Counted from the stretch's first letter, positions 34,820-44,042 are shown. The stretch: 64,000 bases of DNA from Methylosinus trichosporium OB3b (GCF_002752655.1 NZ_CP023737.1:1612001-1676000), one strand, 5' to 3'. The notes: generated by a model from the letters alone, not told the origin. Numbers and translations are program-made.

Positions 34820-35598
34820 GGTGGCAGAGCATGAGGTCAGATGGGCGCTTCTTGACCGACTGCGGCAGCTCCTCTTCACGTCTCCCTCCCTTTCCGCATC
34901 GCCGCTCACAACGGTTCGGTTGCAGGCTGCCAAGAAAACAGGAAAGACGGCTCCTTGCGGCGCGGACTCGGCCTCCTCACGTTCCGGAAGCCCATCTACC
35001 GGCATTGCAAAGACCATCTCAATTTATGGCATCACTTTTCGGAACAGTTTTGATGGAGAAGGGAAAATGTCGGCATGTCACGCCGGCCGGGCTTTTTGCG
35101 TTCACGGCGCCCGTTATCGCCTTCAGATTGCGATGCGGCGCGGAGGCCGCTCTCCCGGGTATGCTCAAGGATTATATCGATCTCGTGCCACACGAAGGGA
35201 CGGGCGGAGGCAAAACCGCGCATAATGGAAGAACGCGAGATGGCCTTCAGCCTAATACGCCTGCACGGGCCACTGTTACCCAGCACCCCCCGTATCATGA
35301 CGCCCAACACACTGGAAACAACGACGTTTTTTCGTGGGGGATTTCGAGATAGCGGGCCTCCGCTACCAATTCATAAATATTGCAATATAATCAATATATT
35401 GCTAGATGGCGCGCCGCCGATTCCACCACCAAGCCGCTACCACTTTTCTTATTGTGGCGTACGCGCTCGCAGAATAATGCGAGTTCGCCGATGGAGACCT
35501 CTTTCGTCGGAGTTTGCAAAAGCGCAGCGCCCGGACGACCGGCCCAGGCTTGAGCAGCTGGTAGACCGACACGCTGATCTCGGCCAATCTGATGAACA
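34820..35598. other. Gene-poor stretch with a degraded dispersed repeat
   Basis: I find no gene I can support here. Several open frames overlap on both strands but none has a coherent composition or a ribosome site. The right part (about 35331-35487) is AT-richer and contains a diverged copy of the dispersed repeat seen near 44.1 and 48.3 kb (shared blocks CCTCCGCTAC, a GATTCC...GCCGCTACCA block, and AATGCGAGTTCG). Confidence 0.5.
35331..35487. repeat. Dispersed repeat, diverged copy C
   Basis: Shares ordered blocks with copy B at 48296-48456: CCTCCGCTAC, GATTCC-CCA-C-AGCCGCTACCA (35419-35443) and CTCGC-AGAA-AATGCGAGTTCG (35465-35487). Spacing between blocks is similar but not identical. It lies just left of the IS1595-family element. 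It may be the worn end of an unrecognised mobile element. Confidence 0.5.
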
Positions 35599-35606
35599 AA
35601 GGCGGT

Positions 35607-36602
35607 CCTGCTTACGCCTGTTGATCAGCCAAGTTTTAGAGGTTAGAACAAACAAGGAACATACTGATTTGGCGAGGACGAGGCGATGGCGCGCAACAAA
35701 GTGCAATTTCAGAAAGGCCTCAGCGAAAGTGCATTCGAGGCGGCCTATGGAAGCGAAGAGCAATGCCACGCGGCGCTCGTCGCCTGGCGTTGGCCCGATG
35801 GCTTCGAATGCCCCGATTGCGGTGGCAAGGCGCATTGCGTGGTGACGCGCGGCGCGCGCAAGCTGTTTCAGTGCGACGCCTGCCGAAAGCAAACGTCGGT
35901 GCGCGCCGGGACCATTTTCGCATCGAGCAAATTGCCGCTGCGCGTGTGGTTCAAAGCGATGTATCACCTCACGCAATCCAAGCAGGGAATCTCTGGCCTC
36001 GAATTGTCGCGGCGTCTCGGGATCACCTACAATGCCGCGTGGAAGTTGAAGCACAAGCTGGCGCAGGTCATGCTCGAGCGCAACGCGACGAAGCGGCTGA
36101 AGGGCAAGGTCCAGATGGACGACGCCTATCTCGGCGGCGAACGCTCGGGCGCCGTGGGGCGCGGAGCCGAGGGCAAGACGCCCTTCGTCGCCGCCGTCGA
36201 GACGACGGATGACGACAAGCCGCACAAGATCATCCTGCGGCGCGTGAAAGCGTTCAGCAAGGCGGAGTTGCGCAAGCTCGCCGGCGCCGCGCTCGAGAGT
36301 GGCGCGGCTGTCGTCTCCGACACGCACAGCGCGATCGTCACCGGGTCGGGAGCAAAAGCCGCGAAAACCCCAGCCTTCAAATGGGTCAACACCGCCCTCG
36401 GCAATATCAAGGCGGCGATCGTCGGAACCTATCGAGCCGTCGGGGAAAAACATGTCCCGCGCTACCTCGCCGAATTCGAATACCGCTTCAATCGGCGATA
36501 CGATCTCGCCAACATGATCCCGCGCCTTGCCGTCATCGCGACAGCAACAGCCCCGATGCCCTACCGCCTCCTCAAGCTGGCGGACTTTCAGGCGTAAGCA
36601 GG
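35607..36602 (+). mobile_element. Complete IS1595-family insertion sequence
   Basis: A 996-bp element. Terminal inverted repeats of 14 bp (CCTGCTTACGCCTG at 35607-35620 and its complement at 36589-36602) enclose one transposase gene whose stop lies inside the right end. Both sides carry the 8-bp direct repeat AAGGCGGT (35599-35606 and 36603-36610), the target duplication size expected for IS1595. Perfect ends, perfect duplication and an intact transposase suggest recent insertion. Confidence 0.9.
35686..36597 (+). CDS. IS1595-family transposase (ISXO2-like)
   Basis: A 303-residue DDE-type transposase. The N-terminal zinc-binding motif is Cys42-x2-Cys45 and Cys63-x2-Cys66 (ECPDCGGK, FQCDACRK). 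The catalytic core follows with MDDAYLGGERSG as the first acidic site, VVSDTHSAI as a later one, and the C-terminal YLAEFEYRFNRRYDL block that is the signature of the ISXO2 domain. It is the only gene of the element. Confidence 0.9.
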   Translation: MARNKVQFQKGLSESAFEAAYGSEEQCHAALVAWRWPDGFECPDCGGKAHCVVTRGARKLFQCDACRKQTSVRAGTIFASSKLPLRVWFKAMYHLTQSKQGISGLELSRRLGITYNAAWKLKHKLAQVMLERNATKRLKGKVQMDDAYLGGERSGAVGRGAEGKTPFVAAVETTDDDKPHKIILRRVKAFSKAELRKLAGAALESGAAVVSDTHSAIVTGSGAKAAKTPAFKWVNTALGNIKAAIVGTYRAVGEKHVPRYLAEFEYRFNRRYDLANMIPRLAVIATATAPMPYRLLKLADFQA

Positions 36603-36854
36603 AAGGCGGTTGTCGTTGCCGCGGGCGACGGCTGTGCGTCGCCGTGCCGAACGGCCATCGCAAGACGGCCACTTTGATGGCCGGCATCCGCTGTTGGCGG
36701 GCTCGTCGTGGTGAAGGTATATATTATCACGCCGCTCTGTTCGAGGAATGGGTAGAAAAATACCTCCGTTCCCACGTTCTCGAACGGCGACGTCGTCGTC
36801 ATGGCGCATTCGTGAATGCCGTGCCCCGGACAACGCCAGGACACGGCGCCTTGT

Positions 36855-37601
36855 CTATCTTCTTTGCGCAGAGTTCTCGATCAAGACACCAATGCTGTCG
36901 ACAATAGCCGCGTATACGGCAGTTGTCCGTGCGTTCCCTCCTTTCTGATTCTGAACGATTTCGCCCAAGCTCGCCATGTTGAACCTACGCAACGCGGGCA
37001 CGAGGGTGTCTGGGTCGAAGCCCTCAGGTGGATTAGCGAAGATCCGGATTAGGGCTCCAAACACCGACGCGCCATGCGTCAGGGGTTGCCCCTCGAATGC
37101 CTCGGCCATGCATGTCAACGCGGCCGAGACCACCGCGTCACCGTGCCGGTTGAGCGCGATCGCAATGGATGAAGTGAAGGCTACCTCTCCTGGTGTCCAG
37201 GCCGTTGAGGAAGTGTTCCGCGCGATCTTTAGCTTAGCCTCTGTCACCAAGCGCAAGATACTCAATGCATCCTCATCGCCCACAGCCGGCGCCGCACGAA
37301 AGTCGTCTAAACGATTCATCGGTTTGCGCGCCCTGTTCGCAACGATGAACATGCGGGCCTCGTCCTCGGGGCTGTCATAAGTGAAAAGGCAGCACGGTAG
37401 CTGAGGCAGATCGCCACGGCGAACAGCCGCAGCCCAACGATGTTGCCCATCTATGATAACTTTTGAACTGTCCGCACGCCGCGAGACGACGAGCGGCGCG
37501 CAGAGCCGCCAATCGAAGTTGGCTGCTATGCTGGTAATCAGCCGCCGCGATCCTTCGTTGTCGATCGAGCGCTGATAGGATTGATCAACGGTTAGCCCCT
37601 C
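36855..37601 (-). pseudogene. ParB-like nuclease-domain protein, 5' end cut by IS1380 element
   Basis: The minus-strand frame is open from a TAA at 37602-37604 to 36855 (248 codons) with no start codon at its head. The first part reads LTVDQSYQRSIDNEGSRRLI, then IAANFDWRLCAPLVVSRR and VIIDGQHRWAAAVRRG, the core pattern of ParB/sulfiredoxin-fold nuclease domains. The second part (from MNRLDDFRAAP) is helical. The gene therefore lost its beginning where the IS1380-family element abuts it. An internal ATG at 37352 would give a fragment without the ParB motif. It is probably inactive. Confidence 0.7.
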
Positions 37602-39173
37602 TTATTCGTGACGGTCCGATTTTTTGCATCGTCGGGCCGTTCGGCTCGCGGGCCGCGCGGGGGCGTTCGGCTTTTTCACCGCTTCGAGGATCGCACTTTC
37701 GGGAACGCGTTGGGAGGAATGGGAGAGACGAGAGGGGGCGCGCCGCCCCGTCGATCATGGTCCTGCGGGCATGAGCAGCGCCGCCGGCATGGAGCAGAAG
37801 AGATCGGCCTCGGGGCAGGCGGCGGCGAAGGCGAGGCGCACGCGGCTCGCGGTCTCGATCACGCGCGCGGCGATCTTCAGCAATCGCAGGCGCAGAGTCG
37901 AGAACTCGGCTTTGGCGAGGTCGCGCGGGCGCGGGATCGCGTCGCGCACGCCGAGCATCAGCCAATAGGCGGCGGTGTGCAGGACGAGGCGCACCTGATT
38001 GGCGAGCGCCGAACGACACGAGGTTCGATCGGAGCAAAGCTGCGTCTTGTGCAGCTTGATGAGATTCTCCGCCTGTCCGCGCGCGCAGTAGAGACTCTCA
38101 TAGAGCCATTGCGGCGCGCCATGCGCGCGATTGGTGACGATGAAGCGAATGTCGAGGCCGAGCCGCGTCGCCTCGATGCGGGCGATCGCGCGGCGCTCTC
38201 TGTCCCAGGACTTGGCCCGGTGACGCGTCTCGGCATAGCCTCGCACGACGTCCTTGTCGTCGAGGGCGCGCTCGACGCGGACGGCGTCCGCCGTCTCCTC
38301 GACCTTCTTGGACAGCGGCTTGGTTCCGGGAAGGCCGAAGACGTAATCGACGCCGTGATCCTCGCACCAGGCCATCGCCTCGGGCCGCGCATAATGCCCG
38401 TCGCCGCGAAACAGGATGCCCGTCGTCGGCCAAGACTTGCGGATATGCCGCACGAGCCGGCGCAGATGCGCTCTCACCTCGACGCCGGACGGCGTCTTGC
38501 CCGGGCGCAGGATCATAACGACGGGACGGCTCTGCTCGGTGTCATAGACATGGATCGGCAGAAAGCAGCGCTCGTCATAATGGGCGTTGAACAACGACAA
38601 TTGCTGATGGCCATGCGCGATGTCGCAGGTGTCGTCGATGTCGAGTGTGACCGAAGATGGCGGCTTCTCGTAGGAGGCCATCCATTGGTCGACGAGCGCA
38701 TAGGTCAGGCGGATCACGTCGCGCAGGGCCGGCGCGTTCTCGAGCCGCGACAGCGTCGGCTGCGAAGCGAGATCGCGGCCCGTGTCGGGCAGGCGCCCGC
38801 AGGCGAGCTTGAACGCCGGATCGGAGCGCAGAAAATCGAGATCGTCGGCGTCCTCATAGCCGCAGCCGATCGCGAAGATGCGGGCGCGGATCATATCGGC
38901 GAGCGTGTGGGTGATGCGCGCAGGATCGCGGCGATCGGGAAAGCAGCGCGCCAGCCGTTCGGCGACGCCGAGCCGGCGCTCCGCCATGGCGAGCAGCATG
39001 ACGCCGCCGTCCGAGGAGATGCGGCCGCCGTCGAAAGCGGCTGTGATTTTCTTGCCCTGGACGGCTGGAAACGAGAAGGCGGGGAACGTATCGTCTGTCA
39101 TGGCGGGCGTGGCAGGCCGGTGCAGCGGGAAAGGGTTGGTGTCAACAACCAAATCCTACGCCGTTTCAGTGAT
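37602..39173 (-). mobile_element. IS1380-family insertion sequence (ends approximate)
   Basis: One IS1380-type transposase gene flanked by non-coding ends. The left limit is set by the point where the ParB-like frame breaks off (37601) and the right limit by the stop of the next minus-strand gene (39174). I could not find convincing terminal inverted repeats or a target duplication by eye, so the borders may be off by tens of bases. Confidence 0.6.
37755..39152 (-). CDS. IS1380-family transposase
   Basis: A 465-residue transposase. Family features in order are FDGGRISSDGGVMLLAMAER near residue 40, RDPARITHTLADMIRARIFA near 75, the first catalytic aspartate in SVTLDIDDTCDIAHGHQQL near 170, the second in GILFRGDGHYARPEAMAWCE near 245, and YCARGQAENLIKLHKTQL containing the catalytic glutamate near 360. 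A start at residue 18 (MTDDTFPAF) is as likely as the first ATG. The frame is intact. Confidence 0.9.
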   Translation of the reverse strand: MVVDTNPFPLHRPATPAMTDDTFPAFSFPAVQGKKITAAFDGGRISSDGGVMLLAMAERRLGVAERLARCFPDRRDPARITHTLADMIRARIFAIGCGYEDADDLDFLRSDPAFKLACGRLPDTGRDLASQPTLSRLENAPALRDVIRLTYALVDQWMASYEKPPSSVTLDIDDTCDIAHGHQQLSLFNAHYDERCFLPIHVYDTEQSRPVVMILRPGKTPSGVEVRAHLRRLVRHIRKSWPTTGILFRGDGHYARPEAMAWCEDHGVDYVFGLPGTKPLSKKVEETADAVRVERALDDKDVVRGYAETRHRAKSWDRERRAIARIEATRLGLDIRFIVTNRAHGAPQWLYESLYCARGQAENLIKLHKTQLCSDRTSCRSALANQVRLVLHTAAYWLMLGVRDAIPRPRDLAKAEFSTLRLRLLKIAARVIETASRVRLAFAAACPEADLFCSMPAALLMPAGP

Positions 39174-39635
39174 CTATGCTACGCTCGCCACCCTTCCAAC
39201 AGCGCCTTCATGAATAAGACGGGTTAGCTCGAGTGTGTGCACCCATTCGATGCTCGGCATGGAGCCTATCGCTGGGCGAAAGGCGATTTTGCGCGCGACG
39301 CCGCGTTTCTTGCCTCTCCCAGATTTGGTTCTGGTTCCGAATTGGGCGGACTTTCCGGGTCCGATCGCGGTCACTACGGACGCAGTTTCCGCTTTGAGCC
39401 CTTCTATGAATTCGATTACCTCATCAGGAGTTCGGGATGATAGTTCGCCGCAATGTTGGATCACTACATTGCCGACATGAACCCGGGCGGTTCCAACTGG
39501 CGTAGAGATGAGGAAAGTGCCGTTAGACGCGACTTTACCGGCCATGTGTGCACGCACCCAGTCAGGTATCGGGGCGCCATTGTTAGCCCAAGTGCGTACA
39601 TCATTGGGCATGCAAATGCGTTTCTGAATTGTCAT
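39174..39635 (-). CDS. Hypothetical protein, possibly cut at its 3' end
   Basis: A 153-residue protein on the minus strand. The ATG at 39635 (MTIQKRICMPNDVRTWANNG) has AGGAG about 8 bases upstream. A middle part, ISTPVGTARVHVGNVVIQHC, looks like a small beta-rich domain, and a lysine/arginine-rich segment (GRGKKRGVARK) follows. Its stop is at the border of the IS1380 element, so the last residues may derive from the insertion. The ParB-like gene on the other side lies on the same strand, so the two may once have formed an operon. Confidence 0.5.
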   Translation of the reverse strand: MTIQKRICMPNDVRTWANNGAPIPDWVRAHMAGKVASNGTFLISTPVGTARVHVGNVVIQHCGELSSRTPDEVIEFIEGLKAETASVVTAIGPGKSAQFGTRTKSGRGKKRGVARKIAFRPAIGSMPSIEWVHTLELTRLIHEGAVGRVASVA

Positions 39636-39694
39636 GGTCGATCTCCTAAAAACTCGCGAGCAAGGGCGCGCGAGATGCCTACGGTAGGCGACTG

Positions 39695-39900
39695 TTACGC
39701 AGTCAGGAATCCGCGATCGATCCGACAAGACGTGAATGGAACATTGTAATGGCGCTGGTCTAGCCGACTTCCCGCCTCGCCAACGGCGCTGTGGATATCT
39801 GCAATGATCTCACTGATTTGGAGACGAATTTCGTGCCCATTATATTTGTAGCGTTGGTATATTAGCCTGAGAAACGCCTCCGCGGATGCAGGACGGACAC
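39695..39900 (-). pseudogene. Possible 3' fragment of a truncated gene
   Basis: The minus-strand frame ending at 39695 contains a helical, sensible-looking stretch (EAFLRLIYQRYKYNGHEIRL, then ISEIIADIHSAVGEAG) that has no start of its own and runs back into IS3 remnant sequence near 39.9 kb. It is probably the tail of a gene cut by that insertion. No family is recognised. Confidence 0.3.
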
Positions 39901-39904
39901 GGCG

Positions 39905-40259
39905 CGCAAATACGTGGTTTCGGAAACGACGTTCTACTATTGGAAGGCCAAGTTCGACGGCATTGACGTTCGGAGGCAGATACGGCCGAAAACGCACGTC
40001 TGAAGAAGCTCATGGCCGATCAGATGCTTGACGCGGCGGCGCTTCGCCAACTCTTGGCAAAAAGTGGTAGGGCCTGCCGTCAAACGCGACGCCGTCGCGC
40101 ACCTTCGGGTCGTGATGGGCGTGTCGGAACATCGGGCCTGCCGGATCGTCGCCATCGACCGCAAGATGGCGCGCTACTCGTCGAGGTGCTCGGCCGACGC
40201 CGAGCTGCGCGATTTCACTAGCGCAACCTGCTCCCGATCCGACGTTCGCGCCGCTACGA
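39905..40259 (+). pseudogene. IS3-family transposase remnant, multiply frameshifted
   Basis: Pieces of an IS3 (IS407/IS51-like) transposase can be read in changing plus-strand frames: KYVVSETTFYYWKAKF (the end of OrfA type sequence), then LKKLMADQMLDAAALRQLL, GPAVKRDAVAHLRVVMGVSE and HRACRIVAIDRKMARY (start of OrfB). At least two or three frameshifts separate them and the catalytic core is missing. It abuts the 3' end of the SNF2 helicase gene. Confidence 0.75.
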
Positions 40260-43109
40260 CTACACCGTTTGCGTGGTCAGACGCGGTTCGTTGCGCGTGA
40301 TCGCCGCGAGGATTCGCGCCGCCCCGGCGAGAGCCGGCGCCACGCCGTCGATCGCGGCGCCACTCGAAAGCGATTGCATCTCTTCGAGAAGGGCCATGGC
40401 TTCCGACGGCAGCGCCCCGCAATCGACCAAGCGGCGGATGTCGCTATCGGCAGCGCTCTGGCCGTGGACGGGCGCCTCTCCCCGCGTCGCCAGCAACGCC
40501 GTCGCCATGGCGCGCAGCGATTTGGCGAGCAGCGCCGGCGCCTCCTCCGGAAACCCTCCGTCGGCCAAGGTCTTCGCCATCCGCAGCGCGCGATCGGCCT
40601 CGGCCATGGCTTCGGCCTCTCGGGGCCCAGCGCTCGCGGCGACGGGCGATTCCGCAGGCAGACCGCGCGCTCGATGGAGCTCCCGCGCTTCGAAGGCGAA
40701 TTGAAGCAGACCCGCGGCGGCCAAGCGCCGCATGGCGCGCCATGCGGCCGCGTCCACGAATTCTGCGGTGAAGGCGTCGGCTTCCGCCGCGCGCGCGGCT
40801 TCGGCCGCCAATCCCTCGTCATCCGTGTCGAGAACGACGAGCAGATGCGGCCTTCCATCGGCGCCGCGGCGCTCTTCGACGAGCAAGGCCTTTTCACCGA
40901 GACGTTCGACGAGATCCCCGACGAATGCGTCCTGCGCCGAAGCCATCCGCGGTCCGCCGCGCGCGGGCTCGCCCATCATCGCTTGCATCCGCTCGATGAA
41001 GGCGCCGCGCCCGGACGGCATTTTCAGCGCCGAAATATCGCCGGCGCCGTCGAGCACGCCATCGGCGAGCGCCTGCTTCTGGCCGATGAGGTGAAGAATG
41101 CTGTGCTCGATGCTGCCTTCCGTGACGAGATTGACGACCGACACGGAGCGGGGCTGGTTCTTGCGCCAGGCCCTGGCGATGCGCTGCTCGAGCTTGGCCG
41201 GATTCCAGGGCAGATCGACGTTCACGACGGCGCTCGCCACCTGCAGATTGAGCCCGACGCTGCCGCTGTCGGTGGAGAAGAACAGCCGGCAGGCGGGATC
41301 GCGCTTGAACCGGTTGATCTCGGCGCGGCGGCGTTCCTGCGGCAGCGAGCCCGTGTGCCACGCCGCTTCGACTCCCATCTCGCCGGCGAGTTCACGCACC
41401 ATCGTCAGCATCCGTTCCCATTCGGAGAAGACGATGACTTTCCGTTCCGGCTCGTCGAGAAGATCGGCGAGGATTTTCTCCAGCTCCTCAAGCTTGGGGC
41501 TGATGCGGCAGGTCGGATCGAGAATCGCCGGCGTGTCGCAAACCATGCGCATGCAGGCGAGCAATTGCTGCAGTCGATCGAACTCATCCTGCCGCAGCGG
41601 ACGCCGCTGCGCTTCGGCGATCAAACGCGCCGCTGGCGCGCGGTAATCCTCGTAACGAAGCTTCTGCTCCTCCGCCATGGGAACGAAATAGGTCTTGACC
41701 GTGCGGCCGGGCAGCTCCTTCTCGACATCGGCCTTGCGCCGGCGCAGCATCAGCGAAGCGATGCGGTCGCGCAGCGCGGCGAGATTTTTGTACTCTATCG
41801 GACGTCCGCGCTCGTCGAGCTCGTAGAATTCGCGGTTGAAGCGGAACAGCGGGCCGAGCAGCTCCGGATCGAGATATTGGACGATCGAATAGAGCTCGTC
41901 GATCCGGTTCTCGATCGGCGTGCCGGTCAGAACGAAGGCGTAGGGGGAGCGGAGCGACTTCACGCGGCGCGCCGTTTTCGTCTGCCAGTTCTTGATGCGC
42001 TGCGCCTCGTCGAGCACGACGATGTCCGGCTTCAATATCTCGTTGATGTCGGGGGCGTCGCTCAGCACCTGCTCGTAATTGACGATGGTGAAGAAGGCCG
42101 GCGCGCGATAGGCCGCGAGGCGCTGGGCGCGCGGTCCGAACACGAGCCCGGTCGCGCGAGCGCTGAAGCAGGCAATCTGCTCTTCCCATTCCGCCTTCAG
42201 CGACGCCGGGCAGACGACGACCACCCGCTCGACGCCCTTGCGCCGCGCCAGCAGCTCGCAGCCGGCGATGGCCTGAATGGTCTTGCCGAGCCCCATGTCG
42301 TCGGCGAGTAGCACGCGCTCGCCGAAGGCGAGATGCATCGCTCCCTCTCGCTGATACGGCAATAGCGGATGGGTCAGGACGTCGAGCGTCGCGCGGCCAG
42401 CGGCAACATCGGCGGAGAAGGCGGCGGCCGCTTCGACACGTTCGCGCCGGCGTCTCGCCCGCTCCAGCCAGGGAGCGAAATGGCGGGAGATTCGGATGGT
42501 CGCGCGCATGGCGGGCTGCGCCTTCGCCAAAGCCGCCGTCAGCTCCTCGATCCGCTGCGGCGATGCGGCGAACGTCCCGTCTTCATCGAGCCATGGGCGC
42601 AGCCATTCGCGCGCCTTCGCCAGCGATTTCGCCTCCGCCGTCGTCGGCCAGGCGATGGCCGGCGTCGCCTCGCCGCGACGATCGAGAAATATCTCGATCC
42701 TCGGCCCGCCTTGCGCCGCCGCCGCGCGAAAAACCCGCGCCCGTCCACGCCGGAGCGCCGCCAGCGCGCCTTCTATGTGCTTGCAGGTACCGAGCGCGTT
42801 GACCCGGTGGTCGATGCAACCGCAGGAATTCGTGAGGCCGTCGAGGCTTCTTATCTCCACCTCGTAATCGGCGCCACTCGTCGAGCGGACCCGGAAATCA
42901 CCGAAAAATTCCTGGCTCGAATCGTGCGCGACGACATCGAGGATTTCGGTGCTGCCCCGCCAGCGCCGCAGATCGATCTCGTCCTCGTCGCTCGTGCGCC
43001 AACCGAGAGCGGGTTTGCGTTCGAGCACGGCGGCGGCTTTCCTCTTTCGGGCGGCCTTGCCCGCCTCCTTGCGCGGTGAAAGGTTCTCGGCTTTCGTCCG
43101 TCTCGACAT
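40260..43109 (-). CDS. SNF2-family helicase with N-terminal SWIM zinc finger
   Basis: A 949-residue DNA-dependent ATPase. Residues 1-45 are basic. A SWIM finger (CxC-x10-CxH) uses Cys96, Cys98, Cys109 and His111 (SCGCID ... GTCKH). The helicase core has Walker A ADDMGLGKTIQA with Lys276, DEAQ box with Asp367 (VLDEAQRIKN), FVLTGTPIENRIDELYSI, and the C-terminal RecA-like motifs VIVFSEWERML, STDSGSVGLNLQ and QRIARAWRKNQ. A ~250-residue alanine-rich tail follows. SWIM-SNF2 proteins are often linked to genome maintenance or defence; here it stands alone. The stop lies at the border with an IS3 remnant, so the last residues may be altered. Confidence 0.9.
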   Translation of the reverse strand: MSRRTKAENLSPRKEAGKAARKRKAAAVLERKPALGWRTSDEDEIDLRRWRGSTEILDVVAHDSSQEFFGDFRVRSTSGADYEVEIRSLDGLTNSCGCIDHRVNALGTCKHIEGALAALRRGRARVFRAAAAQGGPRIEIFLDRRGEATPAIAWPTTAEAKSLAKAREWLRPWLDEDGTFAASPQRIEELTAALAKAQPAMRATIRISRHFAPWLERARRRRERVEAAAAFSADVAAGRATLDVLTHPLLPYQREGAMHLAFGERVLLADDMGLGKTIQAIAGCELLARRKGVERVVVVCPASLKAEWEEQIACFSARATGLVFGPRAQRLAAYRAPAFFTIVNYEQVLSDAPDINEILKPDIVVLDEAQRIKNWQTKTARRVKSLRSPYAFVLTGTPIENRIDELYSIVQYLDPELLGPLFRFNREFYELDERGRPIEYKNLAALRDRIASLMLRRRKADVEKELPGRTVKTYFVPMAEEQKLRYEDYRAPAARLIAEAQRRPLRQDEFDRLQQLLACMRMVCDTPAILDPTCRISPKLEELEKILADLLDEPERKVIVFSEWERMLTMVRELAGEMGVEAAWHTGSLPQERRRAEINRFKRDPACRLFFSTDSGSVGLNLQVASAVVNVDLPWNPAKLEQRIARAWRKNQPRSVSVVNLVTEGSIEHSILHLIGQKQALADGVLDGAGDISALKMPSGRGAFIERMQAMMGEPARGGPRMASAQDAFVGDLVERLGEKALLVEERRGADGRPHLLVVLDTDDEGLAAEAARAAEADAFTAEFVDAAAWRAMRRLAAAGLLQFAFEARELHRARGLPAESPVAASAGPREAEAMAEADRALRMAKTLADGGFPEEAPALLAKSLRAMATALLATRGEAPVHGQSAADSDIRRLVDCGALPSEAMALLEEMQSLSSGAAIDGVAPALAGAARILAAITRNEPRLTTQTV

Positions 43110-43440
43110 TTCGAGTCTCTGTCACTCGGTTGCTAAAACGCACGACGCTCGGGCATAACCGCTCCGCTGTGTCGACCGTCTACGATCTCGTCCATCTATG
43201 GTCCCCCTCGCATGTCCTCCGCAATAGATTGCGCCCGCGGATACACAGGATTTGTTTGCGGGCTGTGGATCCGATGCTGGCCAGGCGGCCTCATACGCTT
43301 CCGATATCTAGGCCCAGAGTGGACGCGCCGGTCCTGGCTGGCTTCCGGGAAGCTGCTCACGGAACCAACCGGAGCCTCCGGCTCTCCGCGCATTTTGCGA
43401 AGGATCTTTCCATCATCTCAAAAATGAGATAATAGCGATC
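43110..43440. other. Intergenic region with toxin-antitoxin control site
   Basis: I see no supported gene in these 330 bases. Toward the right end an inverted repeat (43414-43429) lies just before the toxin gene; the rest appears to be promoter and spacer DNA between the divergent SNF2 and toxin genes. Confidence 0.5.
43414..43429. promoter_or_regulatory. Candidate operator of the toxin-antitoxin operon
   Basis: ATCTCA, four As, TGAGAT forms a perfect 6-bp inverted repeat 11 bases before the toxin ATG. Xre-type antitoxins commonly repress their own operon by binding such palindromes near the start. Confidence 0.5.
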
Positions 43441-43764
43441 ATGGCTTGGCGCGTCGAAATCCTGAACGAGACAGTCGTCGCGGAAATCGCCGCCCTTCCG
43501 GCGGACATGCAGGCGCGGTTTCTCCGGCTTGCCGAGCGCATAAACTCGGCCGGTCTCGAAAGTCTGAGCGAGCCACACGTAAAGCACCTAGAAGGGAAAC
43601 TGTGGGAATTACGCCTAACGGGCCGAGACGGAATAGCCCGAGCGCTTTACGTCACGACGGTCGGCCGCAAGGTCGTGGTGCTCAGGGCCTTTGTGAAGAA
43701 GACCCAAAAAACGCCACGCGCCGAAATCGAGCTTGCGTTACGTCGAGCAAAGGAGGTGATATGA
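43441..43764 (+). CDS. RelE/HigB-type toxin (Gp49-like)
   Basis: A 107-residue basic protein of the RelE/ParE superfamily; most relatives cut mRNA on the ribosome. Recognisable parts are the N-terminal strand WRVEILNETVVAEIAALP, then VKHLEGKLWELRLTGRDG, then ARALYVTTVGRKVVVLRAF and the C-terminal KKTQKTPRAEIELA helix, all typical of Gp49-like toxins. The gene comes before its antitoxin, as in HigBA systems, and overlaps it by 4 bases. Confidence 0.87.
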   Translation: MAWRVEILNETVVAEIAALPADMQARFLRLAERINSAGLESLSEPHVKHLEGKLWELRLTGRDGIARALYVTTVGRKVVVLRAFVKKTQKTPRAEIELALRRAKEVI

Positions 43765-44042
43765 CGATTCCATTCGAAAAGATCAAAGCTCGCCTTATGA
43801 CCAACCCCGCGGTCAAGGCCGAATACGACGCGCTCGCTCCCGAATTCGAGATTTCCGCAGAGCTGGTCAAAGCTCGCCTTCGTGCCGGCCTCTCTCAGGC
43901 CGAATTGGCGACACGCATGGGCACGAGCCAGTCGGCGATTGCTCGGCTGGAGAGCGGGCAAACGTTGCCGAGCACGAAGACTCTTTTGCGCTTCGCCGAG
44001 GCGACGGGGAGCAAGTTTCACGTTCGCCTCTCTGCGGCTTGA
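43761..44042 (+). CDS. Xre-family antitoxin (HigA-like)
   Basis: A 93-residue protein with a helix-turn-helix at about residues 38-82 (LRAGLSQAELATRMGTSQSA). The ATG at 43761 has a strong AGGAGGTGAT ribosome site and overlaps the toxin stop, ensuring antitoxin production in excess. The N-terminal EYDALAPEFEISAEL segment is characteristic of antitoxins paired with Gp49-like toxins. Confidence 0.88.
   Translation: MTIPFEKIKARLMTNPAVKAEYDALAPEFEISAELVKARLRAGLSQAELATRMGTSQSAIARLESGQTLPSTKTLLRFAEATGSKFHVRLSAA

Noticed and set aside
34790..35352. Several overlapping frames of 75-184 codons right of the tracrRNA
   Set aside because: Mutually overlapping on both strands, no ribosome site, no protein-like pattern; treated as non-coding or decayed DNA.
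36855..37352. Complete gene starting at ATG 37352
   Set aside because: The frame and its conserved ParB-like sequence continue upstream to 37601 without a start, so this is the rest of a truncated gene.
37595..39180. Terminal inverted repeats of the IS1380-family element
   Set aside because: Only weak partial similarity (CGG and GATTT blocks) could be found; not enough to set the ends.
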